In this document: piece after piece, positions 10,291 through 18,898 of the stretch
Numbering within the stretch: the stretch's first letter is position 1
How the letters are laid out: each line of letters opens with the position of its first letter
Source: Maledivibacter sp.
GTDB taxonomy: Bacteria > Bacillota > Clostridia > Peptostreptococcales > Caminicellaceae
Assembly (NCBI GenBank): GCA_025210375.1
Contig: JAOASB010000045.1
Span: 62,001-126,000 of the forward strand
Length of the DNA stretch: 64,000 bases
Direction: 5' to 3'
Notes under the pieces: generated by a model
What the model was told of the DNA's origin: nothing
The model's database searches: none
Seen by the model: the letters and a program-made list of their open reading frames with translations, nothing else
Program-made: the position numbers and the translations under genes

Positions 10291-10317
10291 TTAGCACTCT
10301 CATGAAGCGAGTGCTAA
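10291..10317 (-). promoter_or_regulatory. CIRCE operator (HrcA binding site)
   Basis: TTAGCACTC - 9 bases - GAGTGCTAA, a perfect match to the CIRCE consensus on both arms. It lies 18 bases upstream of the hrcA start and downstream of the -10 box, so HrcA would repress its own operon from here. Confidence 0.97.
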
Positions 10318-10331
10318 ACTTTCTTGATTTT

Positions 10332-10360
10332 AAATTAACACTTAATTTGGTTTTTGTCAA
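10332..10360 (-). promoter_or_regulatory. SigA-type promoter of the hrcA operon
   Basis: On the minus strand TTGACA (10355-10360), a 17-bp spacer and TAATTT (10332-10337). The CIRCE operator begins 15 bases downstream of the -10 box, covering the expected start of the transcript. Confidence 0.75.
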
Positions 10361-10379
10361 TAAGCTTTTATAATTTTTT

Positions 10380-11513
10380 TTAAAGAAACTCAACAAAAAC
10401 TTGATTTGAAATATCCATACCATAGCTTGTTAACTTTATATGATTGTTTTCAATAATTAAAAGTCCTTGACTTACAAGTTTATCAATTTTTTCTCCATAC
10501 AGCTCAAATATCGACATTCCAAATCTAGTAAAAAAACTACTCATATCTAGTCCTTTATTTAAACGAAGTCCCAAAAAAATAGTCTCAGCAATCTCGTCTT
10601 TTTTGTTTTTAAGCTCCTCATTTACTATAGGTAGTTTGTGCTTACTAATATAGTCAATATATTCTTTTATATCGTTGGTATTAGAACACCTATTTCTATT
10701 TTTATATGAATGGGCGGATACTCCCATGCCCAAGTATTCCTCATTGTTCCAATAAATTAAATTATGTCTGCATTCATATCCGACCCTTGAAAAATTTGAA
10801 ATCTCATATTGCTCAATACCTTTTTTACTTAAAAGGTTAATGGCTAAATGATACATCTCCCTATCCTCTTCGTCACTAGGTAAACTGAGCTTTCCTTCCT
10901 CATATAATTTGTTGAATGCCGTTCCTTCTTCTATTTTTAAGGAATATGCAGATATATGCTCAGGTTTTAGTTGCATTACACCCTTAAGAGTAGCCTCCCA
11001 ATCCTTTAAGCTCTGACCTGGCAATCCATATATCAAATCTATATTCATATTTTTAAACCCAGCATTTCTTGCGGAATAATAGTTTTCCATAAATTCTTCT
11101 TTAGTATGAATCCTTCCAATAAACTTTAAAATATCATTATTGAGGCTTTGAAGCCCCATGCTCAACCTATTTATCCCTACACTATTATAGAACTCTAATT
11201 TTTCTTTAGTTAATGTTCCTGGATTAGATTCTGTTGTAAACTCTATATCCCTGGATATATTGAAATTCCTATGAAGACCTTTTATAATCTCATCAAATTT
11301 TCTTATATCAAGTATAGAGGGCGTGCCCCCTCCTATAAAAATTGATTTCACTTTGTATTCTTCTAACCTATTTCCGTACATATCCATTTCTTTAATTAAA
11401 GCATCAATATAGGCATCTATCATGACACGATTTTTATTATAGGAAACAAAATCACAATACCTGCACTTTTTAATACAAAATGGTATATGCAAATATAATC
11501 CTATCTCTTTCAT
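10380..11513 (-). CDS. hemW: Radical SAM heme chaperone HemW
   Basis: 377 aa radical-SAM protein of the HemN-like/HemW family, now regarded as a heme chaperone rather than a coproporphyrinogen dehydrogenase. The cluster motif CIKKCRYC is at 13-20, GGGTPS at about 61-66, and the HemN C-terminal domain follows (EQYEISNFSRVGYECRHN, YLGMGVSAHSY). GGAGGAG precedes the ATG. The hemW-hrcA order is common in Firmicutes; the hrcA promoter begins only 20 bases inside or after its 3' end. Confidence 0.93.
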   Translation of the reverse strand: MKEIGLYLHIPFCIKKCRYCDFVSYNKNRVMIDAYIDALIKEMDMYGNRLEEYKVKSIFIGGGTPSILDIRKFDEIIKGLHRNFNISRDIEFTTESNPGTLTKEKLEFYNSVGINRLSMGLQSLNNDILKFIGRIHTKEEFMENYYSARNAGFKNMNIDLIYGLPGQSLKDWEATLKGVMQLKPEHISAYSLKIEEGTAFNKLYEEGKLSLPSDEEDREMYHLAINLLSKKGIEQYEISNFSRVGYECRHNLIYWNNEEYLGMGVSAHSYKNRNRCSNTNDIKEYIDYISKHKLPIVNEELKNKKDEIAETIFLGLRLNKGLDMSSFFTRFGMSIFELYGEKIDKLVSQGLLIIENNHIKLTSYGMDISNQVFVEFL

Positions 11514-11535
11514 ACGTATCTCCTCCGTAATAGCT

Positions 11536-11560
11536 ACAAGTTACAAGTTCCAAGTTCAAG
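11536..11560. repeat. Short tandem repeat of an ACAAGTT unit
   Basis: Four near-copies of a 7-mer (ACAAGTT, ACAAGTT, CCAAGTT, CAAGTC) between hemW and lepA. The same words (GTTCAAGTTCAAGG) occur in the interior of the family 2 elements, so this may be a relic of one. Confidence 0.4.
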
Positions 11561-11632
11561 TCTTTAGGTCATACTTTTAGGTAAAACAAGGTCTTTAATT
11601 GTTAAAATTAATTTTAGATGGAATAAATTTAG

Positions 11633-11655
11633 TCACCTAATATTAGGTGACTATA
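11633..11655 (-). terminator. Terminator-like hairpin behind lepA
   Basis: AGTCACCTAA/TTAGGTGACT forms a near-perfect short hairpin directly behind the lepA stop codon; the tract after it is T-rich on the minus strand (AAATTTATTCC), but not a strong U-run. Confidence 0.55.
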
Positions 11656-11657
11656 GT

Positions 11658-13469
11658 TTATTTATTTTCATCGTATTTTAATACAGATAAAAAGGCTTCC
11701 TGTGGAACTTCTACACTACCCAGCTGTCTCATTTTCTTTTTACCTTCTTTTTGCTTTTCTAATAGCTTTCTCTTACGTGATATATCTCCACCATAACATT
11801 TAGCCAATACATCTTTTCTCAATGCCTTTATTGTTTCACGAGCAATCACCTTATTACCTATGGATGCTTGAATCGGTATAGCAAACATATGCCTTGGAAT
11901 TACTTCCCTCAATCTCTCACAGATAATCCTACCCCTTGAATATGCTTTACTTTCATGAACTATAAGGGAAAATGCATCTATAGTTTCTTTATTCAATAAT
12001 ATATCCATTTTCACTAGGTCAGATTTAACATACTTCTTAAATTCATAATCCAAGGAACCGTATCCCCTAGTTTTAGATTTAAGAGCATCGAAGAAATCAT
12101 ATATTACTTCATTAAGGGGAAGTTCATAGCTTAAAATAAGCCTTCTATCATCAATGTATTCCATATGAAGCATAGTACCTCTTCTATCCTGACAAAGCTC
12201 CATAACATTTCCTACAAATTCGTTAGGGGCCATTATTTTTGCATCCACAATAGGTTCTTCCATATGAATGATCTCACTTTGATCAGGTAAATTAGTTGGA
12301 TTTTGAATCATCAAAACCTCACCATCAGTCTTTGTTACTTTATATATAACCCCTGGGGATGTAGTAATGATATCCAGATCAAATTCTCTATCTAATCTTT
12401 GCTGTATTATTTCCATATGAAGCAATCCTAAGAATCCACATCTAAAGCCAAATCCTAAAGCCACGGAAGTTTCTGGTTCAAATTCAAGGGCCGCATCATT
12501 CAATTGTAATTTTTCTAAAGCATCCCTAATATTGTCATATTTTTCTCCTTCAGCTGGATAAATACCACAGTAAACCATAGGTGTAGCCTTTTTATAACCA
12601 GCTAAGGGCTCCTTACAGGGATTACTTGCATCGGTTATAGTGTCTCCAACTCTGCAGTTTTTTACATCCTTAATACTTGCAGTAATATATCCAACATCAC
12701 CGGCTTTTAAAATATCTACAGACCTTGGTCCTGGAGAAAATACCCCCACTTCATTGACCTCAAATTTTTTTCTGGAAGACATCATCATTATTTTATCTCC
12801 ACGCTTAACAGACCCTTGTTTGATTCTTACATAAGCAACTGCACCTTTATAGCTATCATAATAGGAATCAAAAATAAGAGCCTGCAAAGAAGCCTGTTCA
12901 TCTCCTTCTGGATGGGGAACGTACTTTACTATAGCATCTAAAACTTCCCCGATATTTAGGCCTTCCTTTGCTGATATCAGTGGAGCATAGTCAGCTTCTA
13001 TTCCAATAACATCTTCAATTTCTTTTTTTACTTCATCAGGTCTTGAGCTAGGTAAATCAATTTTATTTATGACAGGAACAATTTCTAGGTCTTGATTAAC
13101 AGCTAAATATACATTAGCTAAGGTTTGTGCCTCCACCCCTTGAGTAGCATCTACAACTAAGACCGCTCCTTCACAAGCAGCCAGACTACGGGATACTTCA
13201 TAGGTGAAATCAACGTGACCTGGAGTATCAATTAGATTTAATATATATTCTTCTCCATCCTTATTGTATACTAGTCTTGTAGCCTGAAGCTTAATGGTTA
13301 TTCCTCTTTCTCTTTCTAAATCCATTGTATCTAAAATCTGATCCTTCATCTCTCTCTCTGTAAGAAGACCAGTCTTTTCAATTAATCTATCGGCCAAGGT
13401 TGACTTACCATGATCTATATGAGCGATAATACAAAAATTTCGTATCTTGCTTTGGCGATTCTCCGACAT
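11658..13469 (-). CDS. lepA: Elongation factor 4 (LepA), ribosome back-translocating GTPase
   Basis: 603 aa translational GTPase. G1 [15 protein letters not shown]3 DTPGHVDF, G4 NKID and the following EF-G-like domains are present, as is the LepA-specific C-terminal domain ([31 protein letters not shown]). Length is standard. GGGAGG precedes the ATG. Upstream lies the small membrane-protein gene, separated by the family 2 element. Confidence 0.98.
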   Translation of the reverse strand: MSENRQSKIRNFCIIAHIDHGKSTLADRLIEKTGLLTEREMKDQILDTMDLERERGITIKLQATRLVYNKDGEEYILNLIDTPGHVDFTYEVSRSLAACEGAVLVVDATQGVEAQTLANVYLAVNQDLEIVPVINKIDLPSSRPDEVKKEIEDVIGIEADYAPLISAKEGLNIGEVLDAIVKYVPHPEGDEQASLQALIFDSYYDSYKGAVAYVRIKQGSVKRGDKIMMMSSRKKFEVNEVGVFSPGPRSVDILKAGDVGYITASIKDVKNCRVGDTITDASNPCKEPLAGYKKATPMVYCGIYPAEGEKYDNIRDALEKLQLNDAALEFEPETSVALGFGFRCGFLGLLHMEIIQQRLDREFDLDIITTSPGVIYKVTKTDGEVLMIQNPTNLPDQSEIIHMEEPIVDAKIMAPNEFVGNVMELCQDRRGTMLHMEYIDDRRLILSYELPLNEVIYDFFDALKSKTRGYGSLDYEFKKYVKSDLVKMDILLNKETIDAFSLIVHESKAYSRGRIICERLREVIPRHMFAIPIQASIGNKVIARETIKALRKDVLAKCYGGDISRKRKLLEKQKEGKKKMRQLGSVEVPQEAFLSVLKYDENK

Positions 13470-13554
13470 GAATACTATTTCCTCCCTTTATAAACAGTAA
13501 TAATCTTTATAAATTATAACATAATAAAATATTGTAGTACAGAACAAAGTATTT

Positions 13555-13749
13555 AAGCCGAGTATTACCTCGGCTTCAGATTGTAGACAAAGTCTACAAG
13601 ATGGTAGGCTTTGACAAAAGTTCAATTTCAAGGCACGCTAAAATCGAGTAGCGGAGCTTGCTTTGGCTGCAAGTGAGCAACGGAGATTTTGGTTTAGGCG
13701 AAGAAATTGGGCTTTTGTCAAAGCCTAAAGCCGAGTATTACCTCGGCTT
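13555..13749. repeat. Palindrome-duplicating element, family 2, copy B
   Basis: Two identical 22-bp hairpins AAGCCGAGTATTACCTCGGC(TT) at 13555-13576 and 13728-13749 enclose a 151-nt interior. The interior starts CAGATTGTAGACAAAGTCTA and has inverted ends AGGCTTTGACAAAAG / CTTTTGTCAAAGCCT. It aligns over its whole length with copy A. The right hairpin overlaps the last codons and stop of the upstream minus-strand gene (13738-14118), so that hairpin looks like this gene's own terminator, duplicated. Confidence 0.82.
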
Positions 13750-14118
13750 AGAGTTAAAAACACCCTCTACTAATTCCACGACCAACTTCCCCTTTTCATC
13801 AGCAAATCTCTTGATACTCGTTATTCCATACTGGGTTTTTTCTTTTATATTTGCAGCTAACTTGTCCACTTTCTCTACATTAACTAGGTATCTATCCCCA
13901 CAGAAAACAACTTCTAGGTTTTTTTCATCAAGTCTACTATAGCTTAGGAATGATGAATCACCCATAGACATCATGGAACGATTAGTCTCATCTACGATTT
14001 CCAATCCTATGTATAACAAGGCAATCAAAAAGAAAAAAGATAACAGGCCTATGAAAACCCTACCTACTCTTTTTTTTCTGTTTTCTTTTATAATTTTTTT
14101 CTGTTGTACTCTATTCAT
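13738..14118 (-). CDS. Small single-pass membrane protein of unknown function
   Basis: 126 aa, not recognised. A basic N-terminus (QQKKIIKENRKKRVGR) precedes one hydrophobic segment (about residues 22-45, VFIGLLSFFFLIALLYIGLE); the remaining ~80 residues are probably extracytoplasmic, and the basic start suggests an N-in orientation. Its last codons and stop are part of the terminator hairpin that is duplicated in element B. Earlier in-frame starts up to 14145 exist; the ATG at 14118 has GGTGAGG close upstream. It lies between spoIIP and lepA on the same strand. Confidence 0.65.
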   Translation of the reverse strand: MNRVQQKKIIKENRKKRVGRVFIGLLSFFFLIALLYIGLEIVDETNRSMMSMGDSSFLSYSRLDEKNLEVVFCGDRYLVNVEKVDKLAANIKEKTQYGITSIKRFADEKGKLVVELVEGVFNSKPR

Positions 14119-14195
14119 ATTCCTCACCATTAGTATTTTTGACATATGAATTTTTTTTATTCCATAAAAGTAAAAATCCGTTGAAAATAAAAAAA

Positions 14196-14222
14196 GCCGG
14201 TAACCCTAAACTGGCAACCGGC
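14196..14222 (-). terminator. Rho-independent terminator after spoIIP
   Basis: Minus-strand hairpin GCCGGTTGCC...GGTTACCGGC followed by TTTTTTTATTTT. Confidence 0.85.
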
Positions 14223-14247
14223 AAGTAGAATTTTTCTCTACTTTATA

Positions 14248-15543
14248 TCAGTTAGTTTTTATAACAAACTTTCTTAGTGCTTGATTAACTACTTGACTCA
14301 AATACTTAGCTGAACGCTGTGCTTCCTCTATAGTATTTGCATTACTACCTATCTCAAACAAAGCATAGTAATCTGATTTGTATTGATTTAATTTATATTT
14401 AAAAGCCTTTGATTCTTTTATAATTATTTTTGTTGCAAACCCAGGATACATTTCATCACTAATAGCTTTTATATAATAAGCGAACTGCTTTAACTCCTCT
14501 ACATTATCATTTCCGCCCCCAATAACAATAGAAAATCTTGCAGCCTTTTCTCCATTTATTTCAACACAGCTTTCTTTTCTAATAGCCTCATAATCCCTTT
14601 TATCTAATCCATCTATATTGTTTATTCCATCCCTATGTATATCGAAGATAACCTTTAAGCTTGGATTCGCCTTAAGATTTTTATTTAAGGTCTGTAAGGA
14701 TCTACTATAGGATCCCTCATAGGAAGGATGATCATGTACAGTATCATCTTGAATGACCTTAAATCCACTATTTTCAAGATAACCCTTCATTAGCTCTCCT
14801 ATGGCTCTAACAGTATATTTCCTATTCAAAGAATGGTAATTCCCCACTGTTTCAGGCTTATATGACTCTGTAGCATGGGTGTGATATATAAATATCAATG
14901 GTTTATCCATTTGATGCTCTATTTTTTTTGGTGCAGGTACAGGGGTACTGACTATCTCAATATTGCCATTTAAGTCTTCTTGTTTTTTATTATTATTTTC
15001 TTCATCATTATTTTTTTCATCAAGACTTATTACTTGAATATCTCCTTCATAAAGATTATTATCTTGACTTAATTGTTTTTCATTATTATTTATGGTTGTA
15101 TTTGGATTATTAAGAATTTCCTCAGCATCATATATATCATGGGTATCGTAGTCTTCATTCTCATCGACACTAACATGGACATCTATATCCCCTTCAACAT
15201 TTTTGATCATAGGAATCTGTGCTTTTATTAAGGATTCAGGTTTTTTGTAGTCAAAATCTATAGCCTTAGCTAAAAAATCTTTAATGAGTATATTCGTATC
15301 CTTTCCGCCATTTTCTTTATAGTTAATCTCAAGCATGGACATAGATTTATTAATAATATGAATAAACAAATTGTCATTACCTTGTTTTACTTTAGTACTA
15401 GCTTTATTGAATCTGGCTTCGGCTGTAGCAAGGATTACAGTATTATTAATAAAAAATATATTTATGGATAAGGATATCATCATAAAAGTAATTAGCACTA
15501 ACAAAAAACTAACCATATTGTAATCCCTATTATTTTTTTTCAT
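14248..15543 (-). CDS. spoIIP: Stage II sporulation protein P (peptidoglycan amidase/endopeptidase)
   Basis: 431 aa. SpoIIP works with SpoIID and SpoIIM in the mother cell to degrade septal peptidoglycan during engulfment. One N-terminal membrane segment (about 13-33) is followed by a low-complexity Asn/Asp/Glu-rich stretch and the catalytic domain, with the metal/active-site motif FIYHTHATESY at about 220-230 and VIFDIHRDGI at about 285. The ATG at 15543 follows GAGGGGG by six bases; a GTG five codons earlier is less likely. Adjacent to gpr, as in many spore formers. Confidence 0.92.
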   Translation of the reverse strand: MKKNNRDYNMVSFLLVLITFMMISLSINIFFINNTVILATAEARFNKASTKVKQGNDNLFIHIINKSMSMLEINYKENGGKDTNILIKDFLAKAIDFDYKKPESLIKAQIPMIKNVEGDIDVHVSVDENEDYDTHDIYDAEEILNNPNTTINNNEKQLSQDNNLYEGDIQVISLDEKNNDEENNNKKQEDLNGNIEIVSTPVPAPKKIEHQMDKPLIFIYHTHATESYKPETVGNYHSLNRKYTVRAIGELMKGYLENSGFKVIQDDTVHDHPSYEGSYSRSLQTLNKNLKANPSLKVIFDIHRDGINNIDGLDKRDYEAIRKESCVEINGEKAARFSIVIGGGNDNVEELKQFAYYIKAISDEMYPGFATKIIIKESKAFKYKLNQYKSDYYALFEIGSNANTIEEAQRSAKYLSQVVNQALRKFVIKTN

Positions 15544-15576
15544 TTGATTCCCCCTCACTTACTTTTTCTTTACGTT

Positions 15577-15732
15577 AGGCATATTCAAAAAATAAACTAG
15601 TCATCTTACTTGAACTTTTGATTCTTTTCCCCATACTCGGTTACTTAGATACAGTGGGTATGGACGTGACTGGGTGACTAGAAAATAATCAGAAGCACTT
15701 CGCAACCAGACTTGTTTATTTTTTATATGCCC
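15577..15732. repeat. MITE-like palindromic element, single copy seen
   Basis: A 156-bp segment with about 25-bp imperfect terminal inverted repeats: GGCATATTCAAAAAATAAAC at the left and, on the other strand, GGCATATAAAAAATAAACAA at the right. It has no coding capacity and lies in the 400-bp gap between gpr and spoIIP. Confidence 0.55.
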
Positions 15733-15830
15733 TATCTATCATCCAAAATAATAATTTGGACTAGTTATTCACAATTAATTATATGTTTATGTAAAGGCTT
15801 ATATGATTGAATTTAAAGTTATTTTTGGAT

Positions 15831-15912
15831 GAGGAAATTGCATAGCTCTTACTTTGCTAAGCCTAATACGGGAATATCATCCTTGATTTAAGTGCTTAAT
15901 ATCATAGAGTCC
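15831..15912. repeat. MITE-like element, family 1, truncated copy
   Basis: Begins GAGGAAATTGCATAGCTCTT and follows the left half of the copy at 181-340 (for example GGAATATCATCCTT versus CGAATATCATCCTT). The right terminal repeat is missing. Confidence 0.65.
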
Positions 15913-15943
15913 TTGGCTTTTAGCGGGATTTTTACTCAAATAT

Positions 15944-16921
15944 CTACTGAAGATATCTATTTACATCCTTCAGATCAACTCCAGGATGTAGGGCTATATT
16001 TATGCCATTGGCAATAATCTGAGATATATCCGTAATAATTTTATCTATCTCCTTAGTTGTTACTATAACATTGGCACCATAGGGTTCTAATACTTCTTTG
16101 ATCAATGCATACTTTTCATCTTCTTTCATATCGTCTAGCAGTTTAAAGAATTCCGATCCTTTCTGGGAATGGCTTTTCAAAGCCTTTACAACCATACCGA
16201 TTGTGTCATTGGTCATAGTTGCTGCATCAACTACCGTTGGAACTCCAATAGCTATAACTGGCACTCCTAGGGTTTCTTGATTTAATTGTTTTCTTTGATT
16301 TCCTACCCCTGAGCCAGGACTTATTCCAGTAGTAGAAATCTGTATAGTTGTACTTACTCTTTCCATTTTTCTTGATGCTAGGGCATCTATAGCTATAACG
16401 AGGTCAGGATTTGATTTTTCTACAATTCCCTTAATAATGTCACTAGTTTCAATGCCAGTTGTTCCCATAACACCTGGGGTAATAGCACTAACCGATGCCA
16501 TAGATGGATCTTCTGTTTTTTTGTACATTTTGAATAGATGCCTTGTTACAAGTATCTTTGATACAACCTGAGGGCCTAGGGCATCAGGAGTAACATCCCA
16601 ATTACCTAACCCAACAACAAAGGTGCTGAAATTTTTCTTCTTAGGTAATAAATGAACTAATTCCTTCGCCATAACTTTACTTACGCTATCCTTGATATCT
16701 GCATCTGCACTTTTAAGCCCTCTAGCTTCAACTGTTATATAACTACCTACAGGTCTCCCCATCAACTGACTTCCTTGATCATCTGTGATCTTTACCCTTG
16801 TTATTTCAATACCATCCTCCACTTCATCCTTTTCCACTTCAACCCCCGAAATTTCTTGCTGTTTTTCTTCCTTATACAACTCTCTAGCTTCGACCGCTAA
16901 ATCCGTCCTTACTTGAAACAT
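15944..16921 (-). CDS. gpr: Germination protease Gpr (spore endopeptidase)
   Basis: 325 aa protease (family A25) that degrades small acid-soluble spore proteins on germination. The N-terminal VRTDLAVEARELY and the central GLGNWDVTPDALGP and GIETSDIIKGI are Gpr hallmarks. It is made as a zymogen in the forespore; the N-terminus before VRTDLA is very short here. GGAGGTG precedes the ATG at 16921; an in-frame start 13 codons earlier lacks a ribosome site. Adjacent to spoIIP and diverging from rpsT. Confidence 0.95.
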   Translation of the reverse strand: MFQVRTDLAVEARELYKEEKQQEISGVEVEKDEVEDGIEITRVKITDDQGSQLMGRPVGSYITVEARGLKSADADIKDSVSKVMAKELVHLLPKKKNFSTFVVGLGNWDVTPDALGPQVVSKILVTRHLFKMYKKTEDPSMASVSAITPGVMGTTGIETSDIIKGIVEKSNPDLVIAIDALASRKMERVSTTIQISTTGISPGSGVGNQRKQLNQETLGVPVIAIGVPTVVDAATMTNDTIGMVVKALKSHSQKGSEFFKLLDDMKEDEKYALIKEVLEPYGANVIVTTKEIDKIITDISQIIANGINIALHPGVDLKDVNRYLQ

Positions 16922-17039
16922 ACTACACCTCCAATATTCTATATGCAGTTTTTTAGTCAATATTATTTTCTCTTTAAAGCCTTAAGTCTATTCATAAAAG
17001 AATATTTTATAGGTGTTTTGGAAATAAAATATATTATGA

Positions 17040-17201
17040 CCCAGATTATTCATAGAAAATTTAAAACTCTACTTCGTCCTTTTGTTTCTAAGTCATTCAT
17101 CAAATTCTTGATGTACCGTCTAGGTATGCTTTCAAATCTGATAAATGCCTTAGAAATCAAAACTACTCGTATATTTTCAAACTCTGTATGAATAATCTAG
17201 G
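17040..17201. repeat. Palindromic element, family 3 (CCTAGATTATTCATA ends)
   Basis: A 162-bp segment whose ends are inverted repeats (CCAGATTATTCATAGAAAAT at the left; CCTAGATTATTCATACAGAG on the other strand at the right). About 50 bp of its right end recurs at 38614-38662 and the terminal core recurs at 23170-23235. It separates gpr from the rpsT promoter. Confidence 0.65.
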
Positions 17202-17319
17202 TATAATATGAGCTATAGAAATCCCAATAAATCCTTTGCATTTGGATTCCTATAATACAATGGAATCATTGGCTACTAAAGGACGTAAAGTGTAGACTTA
17301 TAATATATGATTATTTTTC

Positions 17320-17348
17320 TTGCAATTTAATTGCAATCATGATAAAAT
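17320..17348 (+). promoter_or_regulatory. SigA-type promoter of rpsT
   Basis: TTGCAA (17320-17325), 17-bp spacer, TAAAAT (17343-17348), 36 bases before the rpsT start codon. Confidence 0.6.
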
Positions 17349-17384
17349 TACACGTGTTAAACAGCAAACGAGGGGGTGAAAATA

Positions 17385-17660
17385 TTGGCTAATATCAAGT
17401 CTGCTAAGAAAAGAATCAAAGTTATCGCTAAAAAGACGGAGCAAAACAAAATTAGAAGATCTATGATGAAAACTGCTATCAGAAGATTTAACGAAGCAGT
17501 TGAAGCTGGTGATGTTCAATTAGCTACTGAGAAGTTCCGTTACGCTGAAAAGAAAATCAATAAAGCAGCTACAAAAAATACTATTCATAAGAATAATGCT
17601 GCTAGAAAGATATCTAGATTAGCAAAGCAATTAAAGCAACTTCAACAAGTTGCTAATTAA
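17385..17660 (+). CDS. rpsT: 30S ribosomal protein S20
   Basis: 91 aa, starting MANIKSAKKRIKVIAKK, the standard S20 N-terminus; very basic and all-helical, binding 16S rRNA. The start is TTG, with AGGGGGTG six bases upstream; the in-frame GTG at 17376 is part of the ribosome site. A single-gene unit with its own promoter and terminator, divergent from gpr and convergent with holA. Confidence 0.97.
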   Translation: MANIKSAKKRIKVIAKKTEQNKIRRSMMKTAIRRFNEAVEAGDVQLATEKFRYAEKKINKAATKNTIHKNNAARKISRLAKQLKQLQQVAN

Positions 17661-17709
17661 TTCGCTAATTTTTCACCAACACCCGTCGTTAAACCCCGCT
17701 GCAAAACAA

Positions 17710-17736
17710 TAAAAGCGTACTAAGTACGCTTTTTGA
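17710..17736 (+). terminator. Rho-independent terminator after rpsT
   Basis: AAAAGCGTACTAAGTACGCTTTTT, a GCGTAC/GTACGC hairpin with a U-tract. Confidence 0.85.
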
Positions 17737-17844
17737 CTTTTTTGAAAAAATTTTATTGTAATTCATCTGCTAAACCATAGATATCCCAGTCAAAACTTTG
17801 ATTAAAAGCTCCCTAGAAACATAGGAAAGCATTACTCCTTCATA

Positions 17845-18882
17845 TCATTTACAAAACATTGTTATCAAAACCTCTATGGATAATTTCGGAGCCATCTTGC
17901 CAGTTTTTATTTTCCTATCGGCATCCAATGACCAATTTAATATATTTAACAATTCCTTAGCAGTAAAAAAATTGGCTTGTTTAACATACTTTTTGGCAAT
18001 ATATTGGGGCAATGATATTTTGGGTGCTATTGCTGTAGCTGTATATCCTCTATCTACCATAAGCTTAACTTTATTAAGTATCTTGAATTGTCTAACGATC
18101 ATATGTAATATTCTACCTTCTGGCTCTCCAATGGCAAGCATCTGGTTGAATAGGTTCAACGCCAAATTCCCATTTTTATCCCCAACTGCATCTACCAATA
18201 GGAATATATTGCTTTCCAATGGTTTACTCATAATCTTTTCAATATCAGCGGCTTCAATAGTGGATTTATCAGCGGTATAATTACATAGTTTTATGAGTTC
18301 ATTCTCTACATCATACAGTGTTTGACTAGAATTCTTATCTATATAGCCTAAGAAATCTATAAGTAGGTCTAAAGAAGTACTATCTATTTTTTTATGGTTA
18401 TTATTCAATATTTTTTGAATCCATTTTGAAAGGGTATATTTATCTAGCTTTGAAAACTCTAGAATTTTACCATTAGACTTTATTTCTTTTATAATTTTTT
18501 TTCTTTTATCAATCTTCTCTCCGGCCTCAAAAATTAAACATGTGGACTCTGGAAGCTTGGATAAGTATTTTATTAGACTTTCTTCATTATCTTTACTTAA
18601 AATGCTTTTACTTCCACTAAAAGCATCCTTAGTTCTAACAATCACAATCCTCTTTTCACCCATAAAAGGCAAGGTTTCACAAGAATTTAATATGACATCA
18701 ATATCATCTTGAAATCCATCAAAGAAACTAAAGTTAAAACTTTCATCATTAGCATTATTTATATATTTATGTTTTATGGCTTCAATAGCCCTATTGACCA
18801 AGTATTTTTCTCTACCAAAAAACAAATAGACCTTTGAAATATTATCTTCTTTTATATCCTTTAACAAGCTTTTATATGCCAT
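17845..18882 (-). CDS. holA: DNA polymerase III subunit delta
   Basis: 345 aa clamp-loader subunit that opens the sliding clamp. N-terminal YLFFGREKYLVNRAIEAIK (AAA-like domain without a functional P-loop), then FNFSFFDG and LPFMGEKRIVIV, and a helical C-terminal collar domain: the typical Firmicutes delta layout. GGAGGAA stands five bases before the ATG at 18882. It follows comEC by 16 bases, and the comEC-holA(-rpsT) neighbourhood is widespread in Firmicutes, where rpsT usually lies head-to-tail against holA as here. Confidence 0.95.
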   Translation of the reverse strand: MAYKSLLKDIKEDNISKVYLFFGREKYLVNRAIEAIKHKYINNANDESFNFSFFDGFQDDIDVILNSCETLPFMGEKRIVIVRTKDAFSGSKSILSKDNEESLIKYLSKLPESTCLIFEAGEKIDKRKKIIKEIKSNGKILEFSKLDKYTLSKWIQKILNNNHKKIDSTSLDLLIDFLGYIDKNSSQTLYDVENELIKLCNYTADKSTIEAADIEKIMSKPLESNIFLLVDAVGDKNGNLALNLFNQMLAIGEPEGRILHMIVRQFKILNKVKLMVDRGYTATAIAPKISLPQYIAKKYVKQANFFTAKELLNILNWSLDADRKIKTGKMAPKLSIEVLITMFCK

Positions 18883-18898
18883 CATTTCCTCCTAAATA

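Noticed and set aside
9245..10423. Longer HrcA start at 10423
   Set aside because: The extra 50 codons would cover the promoter and CIRCE operator; the ATG at 10273 has a proper ribosome site and gives the family length.
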